Positions 12,546 through 31,355 of a stretch of DNA of 64,000 bases are shown here, in pieces. The notes beneath the pieces were generated by a model that was not told where the DNA came from, did not search any database, and saw only the letters and a list, made by a program, of their open reading frames with translations. Position 1 is the stretch's first letter; each line of letters opens with the position of its first letter. This stretch comes from Symbiodinium sp. CCMP2592. Its lineage: Eukaryota; Sar; Dinophyceae; Suessiales; Symbiodiniaceae. The stretch is taken from assembly GCA_905221615.1 (NCBI GenBank), contig CAJNDT010004624.1:496001-560000 (forward strand), in the 5' to 3' direction. The translations under genes and the position numbers were made by a program.

Positions 12546-13165
12546 TTTCCTACGTGTTTGGAAACTGTTGGCTGGCTAATTCATGGTGCGGTAAGGTGCA
12601 GTGCATTACAAATCCGTCGTTTTGCTGATCACAGGTGGTGTCGTTCCACACTGATACCTCGACCCCCCTGTATTCTCTGACATCGTGATCCCTGGTTGTC
12701 GGCATCCTAGCAAAAACCAATGGGCCCACTGTCGAGGAGTATGTCGACTCGACCGGACTGGCCGAGAAATGTGCTCAGCTGGTGAGGCCGGAAGTTCACG
12801 TAGAGAGGCCAACTCAATGCTTCCTGTTCGGCTCAATGCTTTTGAGTCGTTTCATCGGTGCTGACTTCGGACGTGCTGTTCGGTTTGATTGGCTGGTATT
12901 GTGGGAGGAGTGCTTACAGTAGGAGTTTCGTGTCACTTCGCCCGAAGTCGGCTGTGTTCTGCCAGCTTGCCACCTCCGCGCAAGTTTCGCATGAGGCTCC
13001 AATATCTGAAAGAGTGGTTTTCAAGATTTGATGATTTTTTATGCAGCCGCAGCAACAGGCGAAGCTCAGCAGTCAACTGTTTCTTATGCTTTCGGCGTGA
13101 TTGGCCTTTTTCATGCCATTATGCTTGGTTGACGCACTGCTGCTTCTTTTTCAATTTGCGGCGCC

Positions 13166-19194
<6,029 letters not shown>

Positions 19195-19993
19195 GACGAG
19201 GTTCGGCGTCTACAGTTCAATAAACTAGGCACCATCGCTGCGAGGGCGTCCCCCCGATCTCACTTTCGGTTTTTGTTGAGTACACGTGCTATGTTCCCTC
19301 GTTACAGTCTCAGTGATTCTTAGAGCATTGAGACTGAGCGCAGCTTATCGTTGACGCCCTGTCCTTGTCAACTTGTTCACGACTTCCTTTTCAAGAAGCC
19401 TTGCGAAGAGTCTTGCACCAAGCATCTCCAAGGCACGGGCTGCACGACCTGGCAACGATAAAGCCCATGATCCACAAGATCCACCGCAAGCACAGCGTCG
19501 AGGACCCCTTGCTCCTTGATAAGGAGTTTCAGGGCTTTTCTCAGCGCTGTGTGAAGCAGGGTGCTCTTGGAACCCTGGGTTCGTGATACTCGCGGAGGCT
19601 TCCTGCTACGATTGTACCCAAAGCTGCTTGGGTGGTTACAAGTGTCTTCTTTCGACCAGGATGATGATATCCGGACTGAAGTTGAGGCTCTCATCAGAGA
19701 CGAAGACAGTACGGCATCTTGGCGCAAGGAAGCACAGCGAACAGTATGCCCGAGGTACTGGGATTACAGTATCAGGATCGGAGCCTACAACAAGATCATG
19801 CGAAGATCATTCCCTCAAGTCAAGGGCAATCAAAGCGGCTTGTCATCTGCCGGACTCGTTGCTGCTGTGGTTCCATGCATTTCGCGCACAAGCGGTGAAT
19901 ATTTCCCGGGTAAGGAAACAGTACATCAAATGTGCGTGCAGGATTCAGAGCCACTAATGACAGCATTTGTGGTGCTAGTAGCATGGCTTCGGC
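19195..19993. other. Intergenic stretch, possible uncharacterised exon
   Basis: It lies between the channel stop and the start of transporter homology. A frame at 19365-19586 has GC-rich third positions and looks more coding than its surroundings (it includes MIHKIHRKHSVEDPLLLDKE), and the frame beginning at 19561 is open for 221 codons. Neither shows a family I recognise, and no equivalent exists upstream of transporter copy 2. It could be an exon of an unrelated small gene. Confidence 0.3.
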
Positions 19994-20004
19994 TCCAGGG
20001 TGCC

Positions 20005-20014
20005 TTGGCTCAAG
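20005..20014 (+). other. TTGGCTCAAG, possible remnant of the dinoflagellate spliced leader
   Basis: The 10 bases TTGGCTCAAG equal the 3' end of the known trans-spliced leader of dinoflagellate mRNAs (which ends CCATTTTGGCTCAAG). It lies 39 bp before the transporter start and at the left edge of the duplicated unit. Copy 2 has CTGGCTCAAAAC at the matching place (46786-46797). The match is short, so chance cannot be excluded. Confidence 0.35.
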
Positions 20015-20053
20015 ACCTGGACATTTTGTCTTTTGGCGCCCCTGTCCACAGCC

Positions 20054-21784
20054 ATGTCTGTGCCGGCCACTACGGAGCAGGAGTTGGAGCACACGGATAT
20101 CACCAAAGCTGCCTCATCCCTCTCCCAGTGCACCACGCTGGCTGGCGATTCCAGCGCGGAAGAGCTGTGCCCGGAGATATCGGCCATCAAGCCCGATGTC
20201 GAGAATGCCTTGGAGCTGCAGCCTGAGTGCCATGAAATCAGCATTTGGACAAAAAAGTCCATGGGTATCGTAATCGGGGGCTTCCTTCTGGCGTTCCTGA
20301 CTGCGATTTTGGCGGCTGTTCCATACGGATTCTTCCTCGGCTACATGGGGCTGGATTCGTACGTAATCTCTTCGATTACGCAGCTGATGCAGCTTCCGCA
20401 CGTGTTGCTTCTTCCGTTCGGCTTTCTCACGGATTGTTGCCCGATTCGGGGCAAACACCGGAAGCCTTATTTCGTGGCATCATGGTGCCTTGCCGGTTCT
20501 GCTCTTCTTGCCATGGCTTTAAAGCCACTGCCTGCTCCCTTCTACTGCCAAAACGAGGATGGCAGCTACAACTTTATGGTCCCTCCATGTAACCCGAGCA
20601 TCCGCACCGAGAAGAACTGGTACGTTTTCTGGTTGTTCATCCTGACAGCAGGCATCCAGCTTGGCATCGCGGCCGGTGAGGGTCTCCTGCTTGAGTACTC
20701 GCAGCGTGAGCCGGTGGAACGCCGAGGGCACATCAAGGCGGAAATGATGATGGTGTCCACAGCGGGGGCCTTGACCGCCACTGTGGTCGTTGGCGTGCTC
20801 ATGAACAGCAAGCCCTACCTGGGGACGTTCGACTGGGGGTTCTCCTTCAGCGGTCTCATGGCCTTTTGCTTCGTTCTGGTTGTCTTCATGATCCCGCTCT
20901 CCGTCTGTTGCGTGCACGAGCTCCCGAAAGCCAGGCAGTGCGGGGACCGAACCTCCTGCCGCGCCCATGTAAAGTCTTCGTGGGAGCTCGTGCGGAAGAA
21001 CTCGTTCTCGAACCTCCTTTTCTTTGCGTTCTTGGCGCAGCTGCTTGTTTCAATAACAACCACCGCCGCGCCAATGGTGAAGAGCCGATGGGCTGAGGTC
21101 AAAGTCCTACAGCAACAAACGTTTGGCCTTGCTGGGCTGGCTGTCATGATGCTGGCGACCTGGATCTACAAGGTTTGCCTGCTCCAGTCCAGCTGGCGAA
21201 AGGCCATCTTCGTCTCAATCGTTGCCATCATTGTCTTCGATGCAATCCCGACATTCCTCACCATTTTCGGCGTCGTCCGCAACCCGTATTTCTACCTCGG
21301 TGAAGACGTCCTAGGCAGTATCCCCAAAGCCGCACTCCAGTTAGTGTCCAATTTGATGATCATCGAACTTGCTGAGCCGGGTCGAGAAGGGCTGTGCTTT
21401 GGCCTCATCAATACGTTCCAGAGCTCGAGTACACCCTTTGGGGCAGTTGTGAGCAATCAAGTCTTCGGACTTTTCAGCCCGAACCTATCCATGCTTGAGA
21501 ACTACGTTGCAGACACTAGCACCTTCCGCTCTACAGTTGCCTGGTCCTATGTGCTCAGCTATGGCAGCTCCCTGATTGCTTTGTTTTTGCTGCCCATGAT
21601 CCCCTGGCAGAAGAAGGATGCTCAGAGGCGAAAGAAAGAATCAGGCTCCAGCTCTGTCAAGGCCACATTGGTCACTGTGATCCCGGCCTTGTGCCTCATG
21701 TACGGAATCATGGTTCTGCTTCTGACCAGCCAAGAAGAGACGGCTTGCCTCAAGTGGATCGGTGGCCATGGCTGCGAAAACTAA
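20054..21784 (+). CDS. BT1/folate-biopterin-type MFS transporter, copy 1
   Basis: The intronless 576-residue frame starts at an ATG at 20054 (MSVPATTEQELEHTD); the frame stays open upstream but only with non-ATG codons, and copy 2 has ATG at the matching place. A ~65-residue polar N-terminus precedes about 12 hydrophobic segments, the first being MGIVIGGFLLAFLTAILAAV. The loop GFLTDCCPIRGKHRKPYF matches the conserved signature between helices 2 and 3 of BT1 transporters (G-F-x-x-D-x-x-P-x-x-G-x-x-R-x-P-Y). A second typical stretch is GLCFGLINTFQSSSTPFGAV. BT1 proteins move folates or pterins across membranes, but in protists the family is broad and the substrate here is unknown. Lack of introns beside an 18-intron neighbour suggests origin through an mRNA copy. 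It differs from copy 2 mainly in the N-terminus. Confidence 0.85.
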   Translation: MSVPATTEQELEHTDITKAASSLSQCTTLAGDSSAEELCPEISAIKPDVENALELQPECHEISIWTKKSMGIVIGGFLLAFLTAILAAVPYGFFLGYMGLDSYVISSITQLMQLPHVLLLPFGFLTDCCPIRGKHRKPYFVASWCLAGSALLAMALKPLPAPFYCQNEDGSYNFMVPPCNPSIRTEKNWYVFWLFILTAGIQLGIAAGEGLLLEYSQREPVERRGHIKAEMMMVSTAGALTATVVVGVLMNSKPYLGTFDWGFSFSGLMAFCFVLVVFMIPLSVCCVHELPKARQCGDRTSCRAHVKSSWELVRKNSFSNLLFFAFLAQLLVSITTTAAPMVKSRWAEVKVLQQQTFGLAGLAVMMLATWIYKVCLLQSSWRKAIFVSIVAIIVFDAIPTFLTIFGVVRNPYFYLGEDVLGSIPKAALQLVSNLMIIELAEPGREGLCFGLINTFQSSSTPFGAVVSNQVFGLFSPNLSMLENYVADTSTFRSTVAWSYVLSYGSSLIALFLLPMIPWQKKDAQRRKKESGSSSVKATLVTVIPALCLMYGIMVLLLTSQEETACLKWIGGHGCEN

Positions 21785-21869
21785 TTCTCACGACTGGCAC
21801 CCTTCTTCAGTTTTCAGTTCGGACGAATTTCCTGCGGGCCGACTCTGTCAGCTGGGCTGGTGGGAAAAA

Positions 21870-21996
21870 TTACCAGGACTGTGGAGCAGTCTGGAATTTC
21901 TGACCAGCCAAGAAGACATGACACAGCTTGCCTGCGGTGGATCGGTGGCCAAGGGTGCGAAAGCTAATTACCAAGACTGTGGAGCAGTCTGGAATT
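21870..21996 (+). repeat. Tandem partial copy of the transporter's 3' end (copy 1)
   Basis: Downstream of the stop, 21900-21965 repeats the last coding segment of the gene (CTGACCAGCCAAGAAGA, then GTGGATCGGTGGCCA), degraded by small indels. The block ACCARGACTGTGGAGCAGTC occurs both before it (21872) and after it (21970). The same arrangement exists at 48670-48798. Confidence 0.8.
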
Positions 21997-22460
21997 TAAT
22001 CTCGATCGCACCTTGTGTGCCACAAGAAGTACGCAGCATGCACTTGAATTTATGAGTGCGGCCAAGCCAACCGCCACGCCGCTACGCACTTCGATTCTCG
22101 TATGCCTCGAGAGACTCTGATGCTGAAAGAGCACGGTCAAGAAGCTGCGCCAATTCAATTCTGTGCAAGGGTGTACCTGAAGACACAAGGTCTCAGTGCA
22201 CATAGTTTCGTTTTACTGTTGTTCATATGACTTGGGTCTTGCAAATTGAGCGTCTCGTGTCTGATCTCTGAAATATCGAGTTGGATGCAAGTTAAGTCTT
22301 GCATCATTGTTGCTGTGAGCTGTTCGGAGAACGCTCCTCCGTCCGTCACACGCCTCGGCCTCAGGACGGGTTCACAAAAAGCAGTGCGTGGTAGTGCGCA
22401 GTAGTTGTCGCCGACGTCGTCATTGTCGTTGTTAGGTGGGAAGGCTGGGCGTGTTGTCAT

Positions 22461-22605
22461 CGTTGTTGTTGTTGGTGGTGGTGGCTGTGGCTGTGGCTGT
22501 GGCTGTGGCTGTGGCTGTGGCTGTGGTTGTGGTTGTGGTTGTGGTTGGTTGTTGTTTGTTGTTTGTGGCTTGTTGTTTGTTGTTTGGTGCTGTTGTTGTT
22601 GTTGG
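22461..22605. repeat. (TGTGGC)n / (TGTGGT)n minisatellite
   Basis: A hexamer array, TGTGGC shifting to TGTGGT, is followed by imperfect TTGTTTG words. Frames through it are poly-Val/Ala/Gly or poly-Thr/Ala artefacts. Confidence 0.85.
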
Positions 22606-23826
22606 CCCAGGACGACAAGTGGTCATGGCATTCCCAGGATGTTGAGGCTTAGTTTCAGATTCAGCATTCCGGTTGCGATGCCAATGCAAGGGTTGTCGTC
22701 ATCACCGTCGCCATCAACTGGGCAAGCACATTACCATTTAATCATTTCTCCTCCGTGACGTGGTAGAAATTTTGGTGACGGGTCTGAAGCCATGCATGCA
22801 GCTGAGGTGGCCATGTGAGAATTCCGGGCACAAGGCCTGGGGAGGAGGGCGGGGTTTGAGGCTATCGGAGCACAGTTTCGATAGATCTGTGTGCGACGGG
22901 TTGGGCATTGAAAAGGACGTGACCGCAGGAGGTGTGATGGCAACCTTGAGCCCGTGGCTGCAGTTTTTCATAGATGACTCAAGGATAGTGGTGCAAAGGA
23001 TGCATAGCCTTGCGGTACGGGGCGAGTTGCGCAGACAAACTTGAGTTGCTGCACAAGACTCCCGCTACGTTCATCGCAATTGCTGCACATAGGTTTCTCT
23101 GCATCTCATAGCCGGTGCTTTTGGAAGGTTTCGGATGCCACGCTGATGTGAGCTTGATGGTGCAACGACCGCAGTGTACAGTCTGGCCTTGCTCCTGCCC
23201 AGACGAGAAGGATTGCCGACAAAGTGGCAAGCCTTCCCCGATGCCTTTTTCAAACCGTCTCTCCGTGACATAGGCCACTAGCTGGTAGGCACGGCCTCAA
23301 GCTAAAAAACTTGGGGTTTTCTCAAACGCAAAGATGAGAACTTGGCGAAAGCGATGAAACTGCTCCCCGACGCTGTAGGTGCCGGCCGAGTGGACATGGT
23401 AAGCCTTTTCGGTCCTGCATTCACGTTGGCTAGTAGTTTTTGGTCGCCAAGATCCGAGCTGATACCGGCAGCCTGCATGTGATGTGCGGCCTCGATCCCG
23501 ACTACATTTCCTAGCTCAGCGCCCCTCGATCCCGAAACTGGGATCGGGAGCTTAAAACCACAGGTCGCCATACCAACTTTTCAGTTGACATGAACGCACC
23601 CGGCAGTATAGCCACAAGCCCGGCAGTCAAGTCCTCAAAGGCCCATCTAAGGCCCATCTAACGCCCTGAAGGGGCATGAACTACGCAGCACCTCGCCTCT
23701 CGGTTGTCTTGTCGTGTCCATGGCCGAACCTGGCCTACAGGCAGTCTCGGACGCACACGTCAGGTGGTCTCAGTGCAGGGTTGACGGAAAGCTTTGCTGC
23801 AGGCCTAGGTTACGCCAATCCTTCTT

Positions 23827-23960
23827 GACCTCATGCCACCACCGGCACCACCACATCATCACTACCAGCATTGATGCAATGATAGAACCATGCGGATCCT
23901 CATCTTCCGTATCACCATCACCAGCGCCACCCAGCAGCACACACCGGCTTGAGCGTCGTC
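23827..23960. repeat. CAC/CAT-rich imperfect repeat
   Basis: Low-complexity CACCACC, CATCATCAC and CACCAGC words without a constant period. Confidence 0.55.
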
Positions 23961-26900
23961 CTCGTCACCATCAGCAGGGCTTCAGCACCACCGACAGCTG
24001 ACAGCTCATCATGGGCCACGGGCTACAACCTTCAGATGTGCCATCGTCACCATGACCGGTAATGAGTCTATCCCACGACCTGTGGTAGCCAAAGTTTCAC
24101 AACAAACCTCGAGAGAGAGAGAGCAGGTTGGTGCAGCAGATGTAGCTGTCCAACTCGCTGCAACTGCAGGTGGAAAAAAAGAACACCAACTCCGCTGCAT
24201 TGTATAGAAGTGTGGCTGTCGTCGCGCTTTACACAGAGCTCGAACTCCTGTGATTCCTAGTCGGTATGGCTTCCCACAGACCTGGACGGATTCCCTGGAG
24301 TGTCTGAGTCTGAGTTTGAGATTCTGCGGCCCGAAGCATCCCCAGAGTGCGTGGCAGAGTCGGATATGTTGTGAAACCCGGAGTAAGCCTTAGGCCTCAA
24401 ACTCTAATCCTGCCCGCTGTCAGGCGGGCGGCCACGGCCGGGAGCCTGGCGCAATGCGTCTCGCCGGGCCGCCTGGGCTGCTGGTTGTTTCGTGGGCCTG
24501 AATACTCCTGCGTGATTCAGAGGATAGTTGGTTGTTGTGCTGAGTAAAGTTTACCGGAATAGTAATCCGCGAGCAGAAGCCCTTGGACGGGCATGCCGTC
24601 ATCATTGGTCGCCTGCTCGATGTGAGAGGACATATCAAAAGAGCATGTCACAACAAAGAGCAGATCACAACGAGGCTCCCTGTGTCTGCTAACGGCACCG
24701 TGCAGAAAAGCGAGGGGTACGTTCTCGACCGATCTTCTTGTCACCTCCGGGAGCAGCCCACAGACTGCAGTTGTCGGGTTGCGGAAACCTTTCAACACCT
24801 GAAGAACTGAAGGTCGTGCCTCTTCCTCCACCGCAGCGCTCTCGCGGTGGAGGTCACAAAGCTGCGACTTTGCGAGGGGCCCATCGTTCTCAGCGAGCAT
24901 TTGATGTTCGCGAGCCCTGGCGCTGGATGGCTTGAAGTTGTAACTACGAATTTTAATTTGTTGTTGCATGCCCCTCGGCCCGTGAAGTATGGCCGTTGTT
25001 GTCTACTGCTACTCATGCGTGTAGCGCCATTGCCGTCTGCTCCTTCGTTTTTCAGGGGGCTGCGAGTTTCAGTGCTGTACAATGATTTGTGAGGTGTAGA
25101 CAATGCCTGCGACATCATGCAAGTGGTCGACGCGTGTGACCTCAATGACCCGCAGGCCAGGGCGAGACTTTCCCAATCTTGTCACACCCTGAATGTTTTT
25201 CCGTGATCAGTAGTCGGTTTAGTATTCATGCGATGAATACTGTCCGGACACAGCAGCAGCCGCCGTGAATGCAGGCACAATACATTCAAGATATCGTCAT
25301 GAACTTCGCTGCTGGCAATGCGACTGCAGCAGCCCCAGCTATTTGTGGCAGAATGCTTTTCCCCTGAGGTCTGGCCTTGAACCGAACCTAGCATCGGGTT
25401 GAGCCAGCACCCAACACCTTGTTTTGTCTGGCCCAGGCCATCGTAAAGTCCGATCGCTTCAGCTCCCTGGACGATGCCCTGAAGTCCCGACTCTTCGTGA
25501 AGTTGGCTTCCATGGGCCTTCTGAAGACCTGAGGCTAGCAAACAGGACCCAGACACAGAGATGTTCTTTAAGACTCGCGACTTCATCCTCTGCTGAAGTC
25601 TGAAATCCCAGCCCTTCTGCACCACAAGCACATCTCTGGGCAGCTGCGAACGGATAGCCTGGTTGTGTTCTTGTTGCGATTGCTCCTTGCCATTGTCATT
25701 GCTGTTGCGATGGTGGTTCTTGTCTTACAATGTCCGCCGCTCCACCGGCCGGCTGTTGAGATGCCGCCAGACTCTTATTCTCGGGATGGTTTAAACGACA
25801 CCGTGAAGTTTCATGATTTGCAGATTTCGTGTTGCACTCCTCCACCTTCGCCCGAGAGGCCCTACCCTTGTCCTGGACCATGCGGCTGCAAAGGCGGTCC
25901 AACACGAACGTGACCGATCCAAGCACTTTTGATGTTCTGAACTAGCATTGCCTTGACGCCTGCAAAACTGGGTTGGTCACGGTGTTAGTGCATGCCGATG
26001 CCTTGCATCGCCAGGGCAGCACGCCAAAGTGCGTGCATACTCTTCGTACATAGACTCCGCATGTCGGACCATGTGCAAATGCGGATGCGGAGGCACCCAT
26101 GTGCGGCTGGGCTTTCAATAGTCATGTTGCATCTTTCGAACTCGTGACTCATGTCCTTCACCTTTGTGGATTTCAGTCGACGGTGAATTCAAGATTCCGT
26201 CTCTGCACAGGTAGCTGCGTTGAAACACGGCCTTCCGTGAGCGTGCCGCTATGCATTTAACCCGGCATGCTTCAAGATCTTTGAAAAGCGTGATTTCGAT
26301 GATCGCCAATAGGGGGCTCGCCAGTGGTTTCAGAGTTGGCAGTACTAGTAGGTCGGCCGGCTAAAAAGGTTCGAACTTCCGTGTCATGAAAGTGACAGGT
26401 GGTCGCTGCAGCCAACCTCTTGATGTTGAAATTACCGTAGAGTAGCTGCTTGCATGCCTGGAGTCTCTGACCAGATGCCGTTGTACTGGTATGCCCCGGG
26501 GAGCACCAACACAAGTATATGGAGGCGTGTGCTCAGATTTGACATGGTAAAGAGCTGCGTTTCCGGCCTTGTCTAGCAATCCGCCATTGCACTAGAGACC
26601 CGAAGGACAAACACACAAATTCCAGCCGTCCGAGTCTCCGAATGTGTCAAGCGCTCTCATGCAGCGGTAGGTTTTTCATGAATCAGCTTCCAAACCCTTT
26701 TGTTGTGCCATTGCCCATTCCCTGCCTCACCCCCTACTGTCGAGCCCAACGCGGCCAATTCCTGGCAAAGTCTTTCAGCTTGGAGCCGCCACCGTTCTCT
26801 TAAACACGTTCCCCAAACGCGAGCGGCCCTATTAGCCCTTGGCTCGATTACGGGTGCTGGCCCGAGATCCAACTGGAAGCCCGAGCCTTTGTGCCTTTAC

Positions 26901-27463
26901 TCAAGGGTCTTTGCAATGCCGAGGGGTTGAAAAGGTTGACAGTGATTGCTTTGAAAAAACCTGGCCCCAGCCCCCATGTGCTTCTGTCGGGGGCGACGAG
27001 TAGCAACTAGCTGCTAGCTCTCTCCGTGCTGCCGACACTCCTGAGCGTCTAACCTGATCATGCGCAAACGCTTTTTTGTGGCACGTTTTTCGCCTCGCAC
27101 ACGATCCCCTCCTTGAGCTGCCGTCCTCGAGCCCCTGGCCGAGGAGAAATATCTGAATTGCCCATCATGTTCCATGTTTGTGGTTGATTGTAACATTGAT
27201 ATGATTCGTGGTTCGTGGCTTCAACCATTCTTGTGATCGTCAATGCTTTTTCGTTTCGACTGCCATCTTGTGCCTGCATCTGTTTTCTTGATTTTTGTTT
27301 ACACTGTTACCATGCGCTTGACTGATGAGGTCCGCATGTTCACCCTGGCTCCGCCTCGAGGTTTTGGGCAAGGGCCCAAAAGAAGCCATGGGTAACATTC
27401 AAGCCGCCAGAAATCGTGGCTGTCTAAGGAGACAGAGAGAGAGGGCGTCACGACGCACAACAT

Positions 27464-27590
27464 AGCAGCAGCAGCAGCAGCAGCAGCAGCGGCGCAGCAG
27501 CGGCGCAGCAGTGGCGGCATCAGTGGCGGCATCAGTGGCGGCAGCAGCGGCGGCAGCAGCAGCGGCATCAGGAGCAGTAGCAGTCCCGCT
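27464..27590. repeat. (CAG)n with GGC interruptions
   Basis: About ten uninterrupted CAG units are followed by CAGCGGCG and CATCAGTGGCGG variants. It gives poly-Ala or poly-Leu/Pro frames on the reverse strand that are not convincing as genes. Confidence 0.85.
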
Positions 27591-30500
27591 ATTCGTGTCG
27601 ATGTCCGGAAGCATCAGATTTTGCTAAGGCCGACGACCCACAAGGAAGTGGAGGCGCACTGGCTGGCGCAGTACCTCTTGACTGCTCAGAACTGTGCAGC
27701 CACACATGGTTATTCGTACTTTTCGACCAACATGGTCACACGACCAACACGGTCACACCTAAAGCTGCGCGCCAATTGCATCAGGGTACATGCCTCCTTG
27801 CTGCACAACTAGGATGGCTTCGCGGGATGGCTCCTTGTCGCGGGATGGTTCCCCATGAGCGCCTGCCTTGCCAGATCTTCCAGCAGCAAGTGCGTGGTGA
27901 GCGCAAGGCGGAGATTCAGGCTTTGAGGCCCGCCGTGCGATCGAATCGTGGGCTGTGGTCCGCGTTGATGTATTGAAGCTTTCCCCTACCTCCCTTGAGC
28001 TCGGAGTCTGAGCATGTGCATGCGTGTCTACCTGTGTGGACCAGAGCTTGACAACTGCCGCCCCGGCCCTGGCTGACAGGGACAGGATGCCCCCCCCCCC
28101 CCGCCCCTGACAGTTGCCGCTGCTGTCAGTCAGCTGCAACGTGAGAAGCCCTGGCCCCCCCGCAGCCCCCAGCTGCATCCATGCAGGGAACGAGCACAGA
28201 CCCTGGAGCGAAGCGCAAGCACCGGTAGCCTGCTGGCCAGGCCATGGGTTCTCAGTGCAGGGCCTTGCAGGTGGTGATTTGGAAGTCCTTGATGTTCGCA
28301 CAGATTGCACATCATCTCCTGTGAAGCACGGCCTTACACGAAGTTGCCTGCGAGACATTGCAGCGAATGACCAGAACGGACCCATGCGTCAGGCTCGGCC
28401 TCTACACATATGCAGGCAGAGTTAGTACTATGATCACTGTAACTATCCTGATTGCTTGACCCAGATCAATTTCCACATAGCAGATACTGAATGCCCAGGT
28501 CCTAGACGCCTCCGGCCTGCACTCTTTTGAGTTATCTTGGCACCAACCAAGACATGGTCGCAAAGAAAACACAAACACTACCAATCACACACAGCATGGA
28601 TTTGTCCGAATGCCCGAAATGCCCCTAAGCCAAATTCTTCAGGCCGGAGCCCCTGGCTTTTGAAACCACCCTGGCCGACTTCGAATTCCCGGAGCCCCTG
28701 CAGGGAACTGGGCTTCCAGGGTTTCGTGACAGACGAGAAAAGCGATGAAGACGAACCTAAGAAACCCCAGCATGCTGGCACTAGTGGCAACATGAATCAT
28801 TGTCATAATCTGTGGCTCAGTACTTCTACTGGAGCAGCCATTGTCGCAGGAAAAGTCGCATGAGTACCAAGAAATACGGAGTTCTAGCAGAGGCCCGTCG
28901 TCGCGTAGGCTGAAGCATTGATAACAAGAACAACCGTAATTGCAATCATCTCCATGCCGTGCTCTGTCAGCTATTATGGCATCGACGCCTCGTCGACACG
29001 TGAGTCCTGAAGAAGCCCAGTGCACCCCTCGCTCGAAAGGAGTCTCCGAGTGTCTTGGCTTCGCCAGCGCGCGGGTGCCAAGTTGAACAAACGGAGAACC
29101 CACCAAAATGACGCCCAGCAGCCTCGCAGTTTGCAGGAAAGCCATTTACAGCAGACAGGTGGAGTTTGTTTGGAGTTTGGGAGGGTCTGCACAGAGGCAG
29201 ATGATCGACGATGAAGCCCATGTCGGTGATGGGCTGCTCAGGTTTCGTACGCTTCGAAGTGCCGGCCGGATGGTATCTGCCTGTCGCTCAGGATACACAT
29301 AGCTATGTCGTGTGTTGAAGCAGCCTTGCTGCGCGATTGCAACGCCAAGGTAGGTCGGATGTCAGCTGTAGCTTCGGCCGTCGGCCAGCCGTTCGGAGTT
29401 AGGCGTTGGTGAACAAAAGCACGCAGAGCTTAGGCCTGGGAGGGGGTAGTAGCCCAAGACCGAATTCCTCAGCGCATGCACCTCGATGCTGCCCACTGTT
29501 CAGGTGCCGTCGCCGTCCGAATCTTGGATCGAGTGCAGCTGGTTTCAAGACCTTGGCTGTCTTCGCCGCACGGACTTTTCACGTGTTCTGGTGTTCTAGA
29601 ATTCTTTGCAAACTCCGGACCGGTCAAAGAGAAGTCATTCTCAAGTGCAGAGATGGGTTAAGCCGCCAAGGATTTGTTGCCAGAGCCTGCGTAACTTTAC
29701 TTAACTGGCGGGCTCACTCCAGGTCAACCCAACATCATGCCAATGTCCGAAAACTTGTTCTCAGGAAAACTTCACAGCAGCAGAACACAACAAATTTTGT
29801 TGCTAGTAGTGATTTTATACTTTCTTGTATTGCTGGACTGCGCAAGCAGTAAACTATAGTGTCCTTAGGTTTTCTATTTTTTCCATATAAAACCCAAGAG
29901 AATTTCAAAAGTATTATTTTAATTCGGTTCTAAGGGGGCTATAGTAAAACACCACGGAGACATATAGATAAAAAGGCCAGAAAGCTGAACCCACACCCCA
30001 AGCAAAGCCAGTTCGCTCCCTTCGTCTCGGGAGATTCCCAGATGCTTTTTGAGGCTCCATGGCGCGTCCAGGGTTCATTTTTTGTGTCTCTGTTTGTCGT
30101 TGTGTCAGTCGGGGGTGGCTCGCTTGGCCAGAGGCGGTCGCTGAAAAGCTCGATATGTACGTCATCATCCCCCCACCCCCGCCCCCCCAAACACCCAAGA
30201 AAGCAATGGTCAAACAAGCAGAAAATCAGGGCGCAGAAACTCACGTATAGTTCCTGCGCCGTGGGAGTCCTCAGAAGCAAAGACAGTAACAATTCAAGAT
30301 TGTTGAGTTAAGTCAAAAAATATAGCGATTTTTTCGTACCTGCCACGCTTTCTAGCAAGCCCGAGTTTAAGTGCAAAAGGCCCTGACCCAGAAGGAACTG
30401 CAAAACACTGTAAAATCGTCCCTGTTAGCGAACCCGCTTGCTGAGTTTAAGATTAGATCCGAATGGTCGAAATCCTGTCCAGAGGTCTGGAACGGCAACC

Positions 30501-30909
30501 TTTCAGATGCCGGGAGCTCAGAAACCGTTTGAGCTGTGGCACGGGCGCAGCACGTCGTGAACGAGTACAACATCTTGGAGCCGGAATTCCTGCAGAATAG
30601 GGTGTGCCAGTCCATTAATCCATCAGAGCGGGGTCAACAGAAAAGAAGCAATTTTTGCGGTTTGGGGTTGGGGTCCTGTGCCGCGGTCGGCCAACAGTCA
30701 TCAGATTCAGGTCTGGATCATTTTGCTGAGATGCCACGGCCGGGATTCAGGTTGGGACTGGCCATGTTTCCGAACTCCTCCACGCTCATGCTTCCAACAG
30801 CTTCAGCGACCAGTCGATTACCCAAAAGGTCTATGAAAAGCTATTGAACGAACACGAACCACAGACCACCAAGCCCGAATACGTGCTCCCAAATTTTAGG
30901 TGCCCAGCT

Positions 30910-31007
30910 GCTCGCTCGCTCTCGCTCGCTCTCACTTTTTGTTCTGTCTCTCCCTCTCTCTCTGTTTATTTGTTTTTTTCTTGTTCTCTCTCTCTCTCTC
31001 TCTGTCT

Positions 31008-31079
<72 letters not shown>

Positions 31080-31204
31080 ATATATATATATATATTGTTA
31101 TTTATATACACGGTATGATACACATATCTAGCTATATAGATCAATAGTTATGTACATATATATATATATTTAGATATATCTAGACGTGCATATATATATA
31201 TATA

Positions 31205-31285
<81 letters not shown>

Positions 31286-31355
31286 CACATACATATATAT
31301 ATAGATATAGATATAGATATAGATATAGATATAGATATAGGTATATAGATAGATT
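30910..31355. repeat. Compound microsatellite: (TC)n, (TA)n and (ATAGAT)n
   Basis: Pyrimidine repeats (30910-31080) pass into TA repeats (31081-31097, then a long run ending near 31284) and a hexamer array of ATAGAT (31298-31345). This is the largest simple-repeat block in the window. Confidence 0.9.

Larger units (their letters stand above)
5882..13165. other. Long stretch without a recognised gene
   Basis: No motif-bearing exon was found. It holds a GAT-rich patch (about 6050-6115), a copy of the dispersed motif (7330-7368), a TC/GACAGA tract (8174-8290), AT-rich TATACT islands (11690-11860 and 12300-12385) and a GGAT-rich tract (12488-12545). Reverse-strand frames at 9271-9939 and 10093-10590 are long (222 and 165 codons) but show no known domain. 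Parts of the 9.2-10.8 kb interval could be decayed coding sequence. Confidence 0.45.
19994..22378 (+). repeat. Duplicated ~2.4-kb unit, copy 1 (transporter plus flanks)
   Basis: Sequence from about 19994 to 22378 aligns with 46774-49152. It includes 60 bp of upstream flank, the whole transporter frame and about 590 bp downstream. Coding sequence is nearly identical and the 3' flank is clearly homologous but more diverged. Homology stops abruptly on both sides: left near a GGGTGCC(T/C)TGGCTCAA block, right after GCCTCAG(G/C)ACG(G/A)GTTCA. Confidence 0.85.

Noticed and set aside
27299-27614. Poly-Ala and Pro/Leu reverse frames
   Set aside because: They come from the (CAG)n tract.
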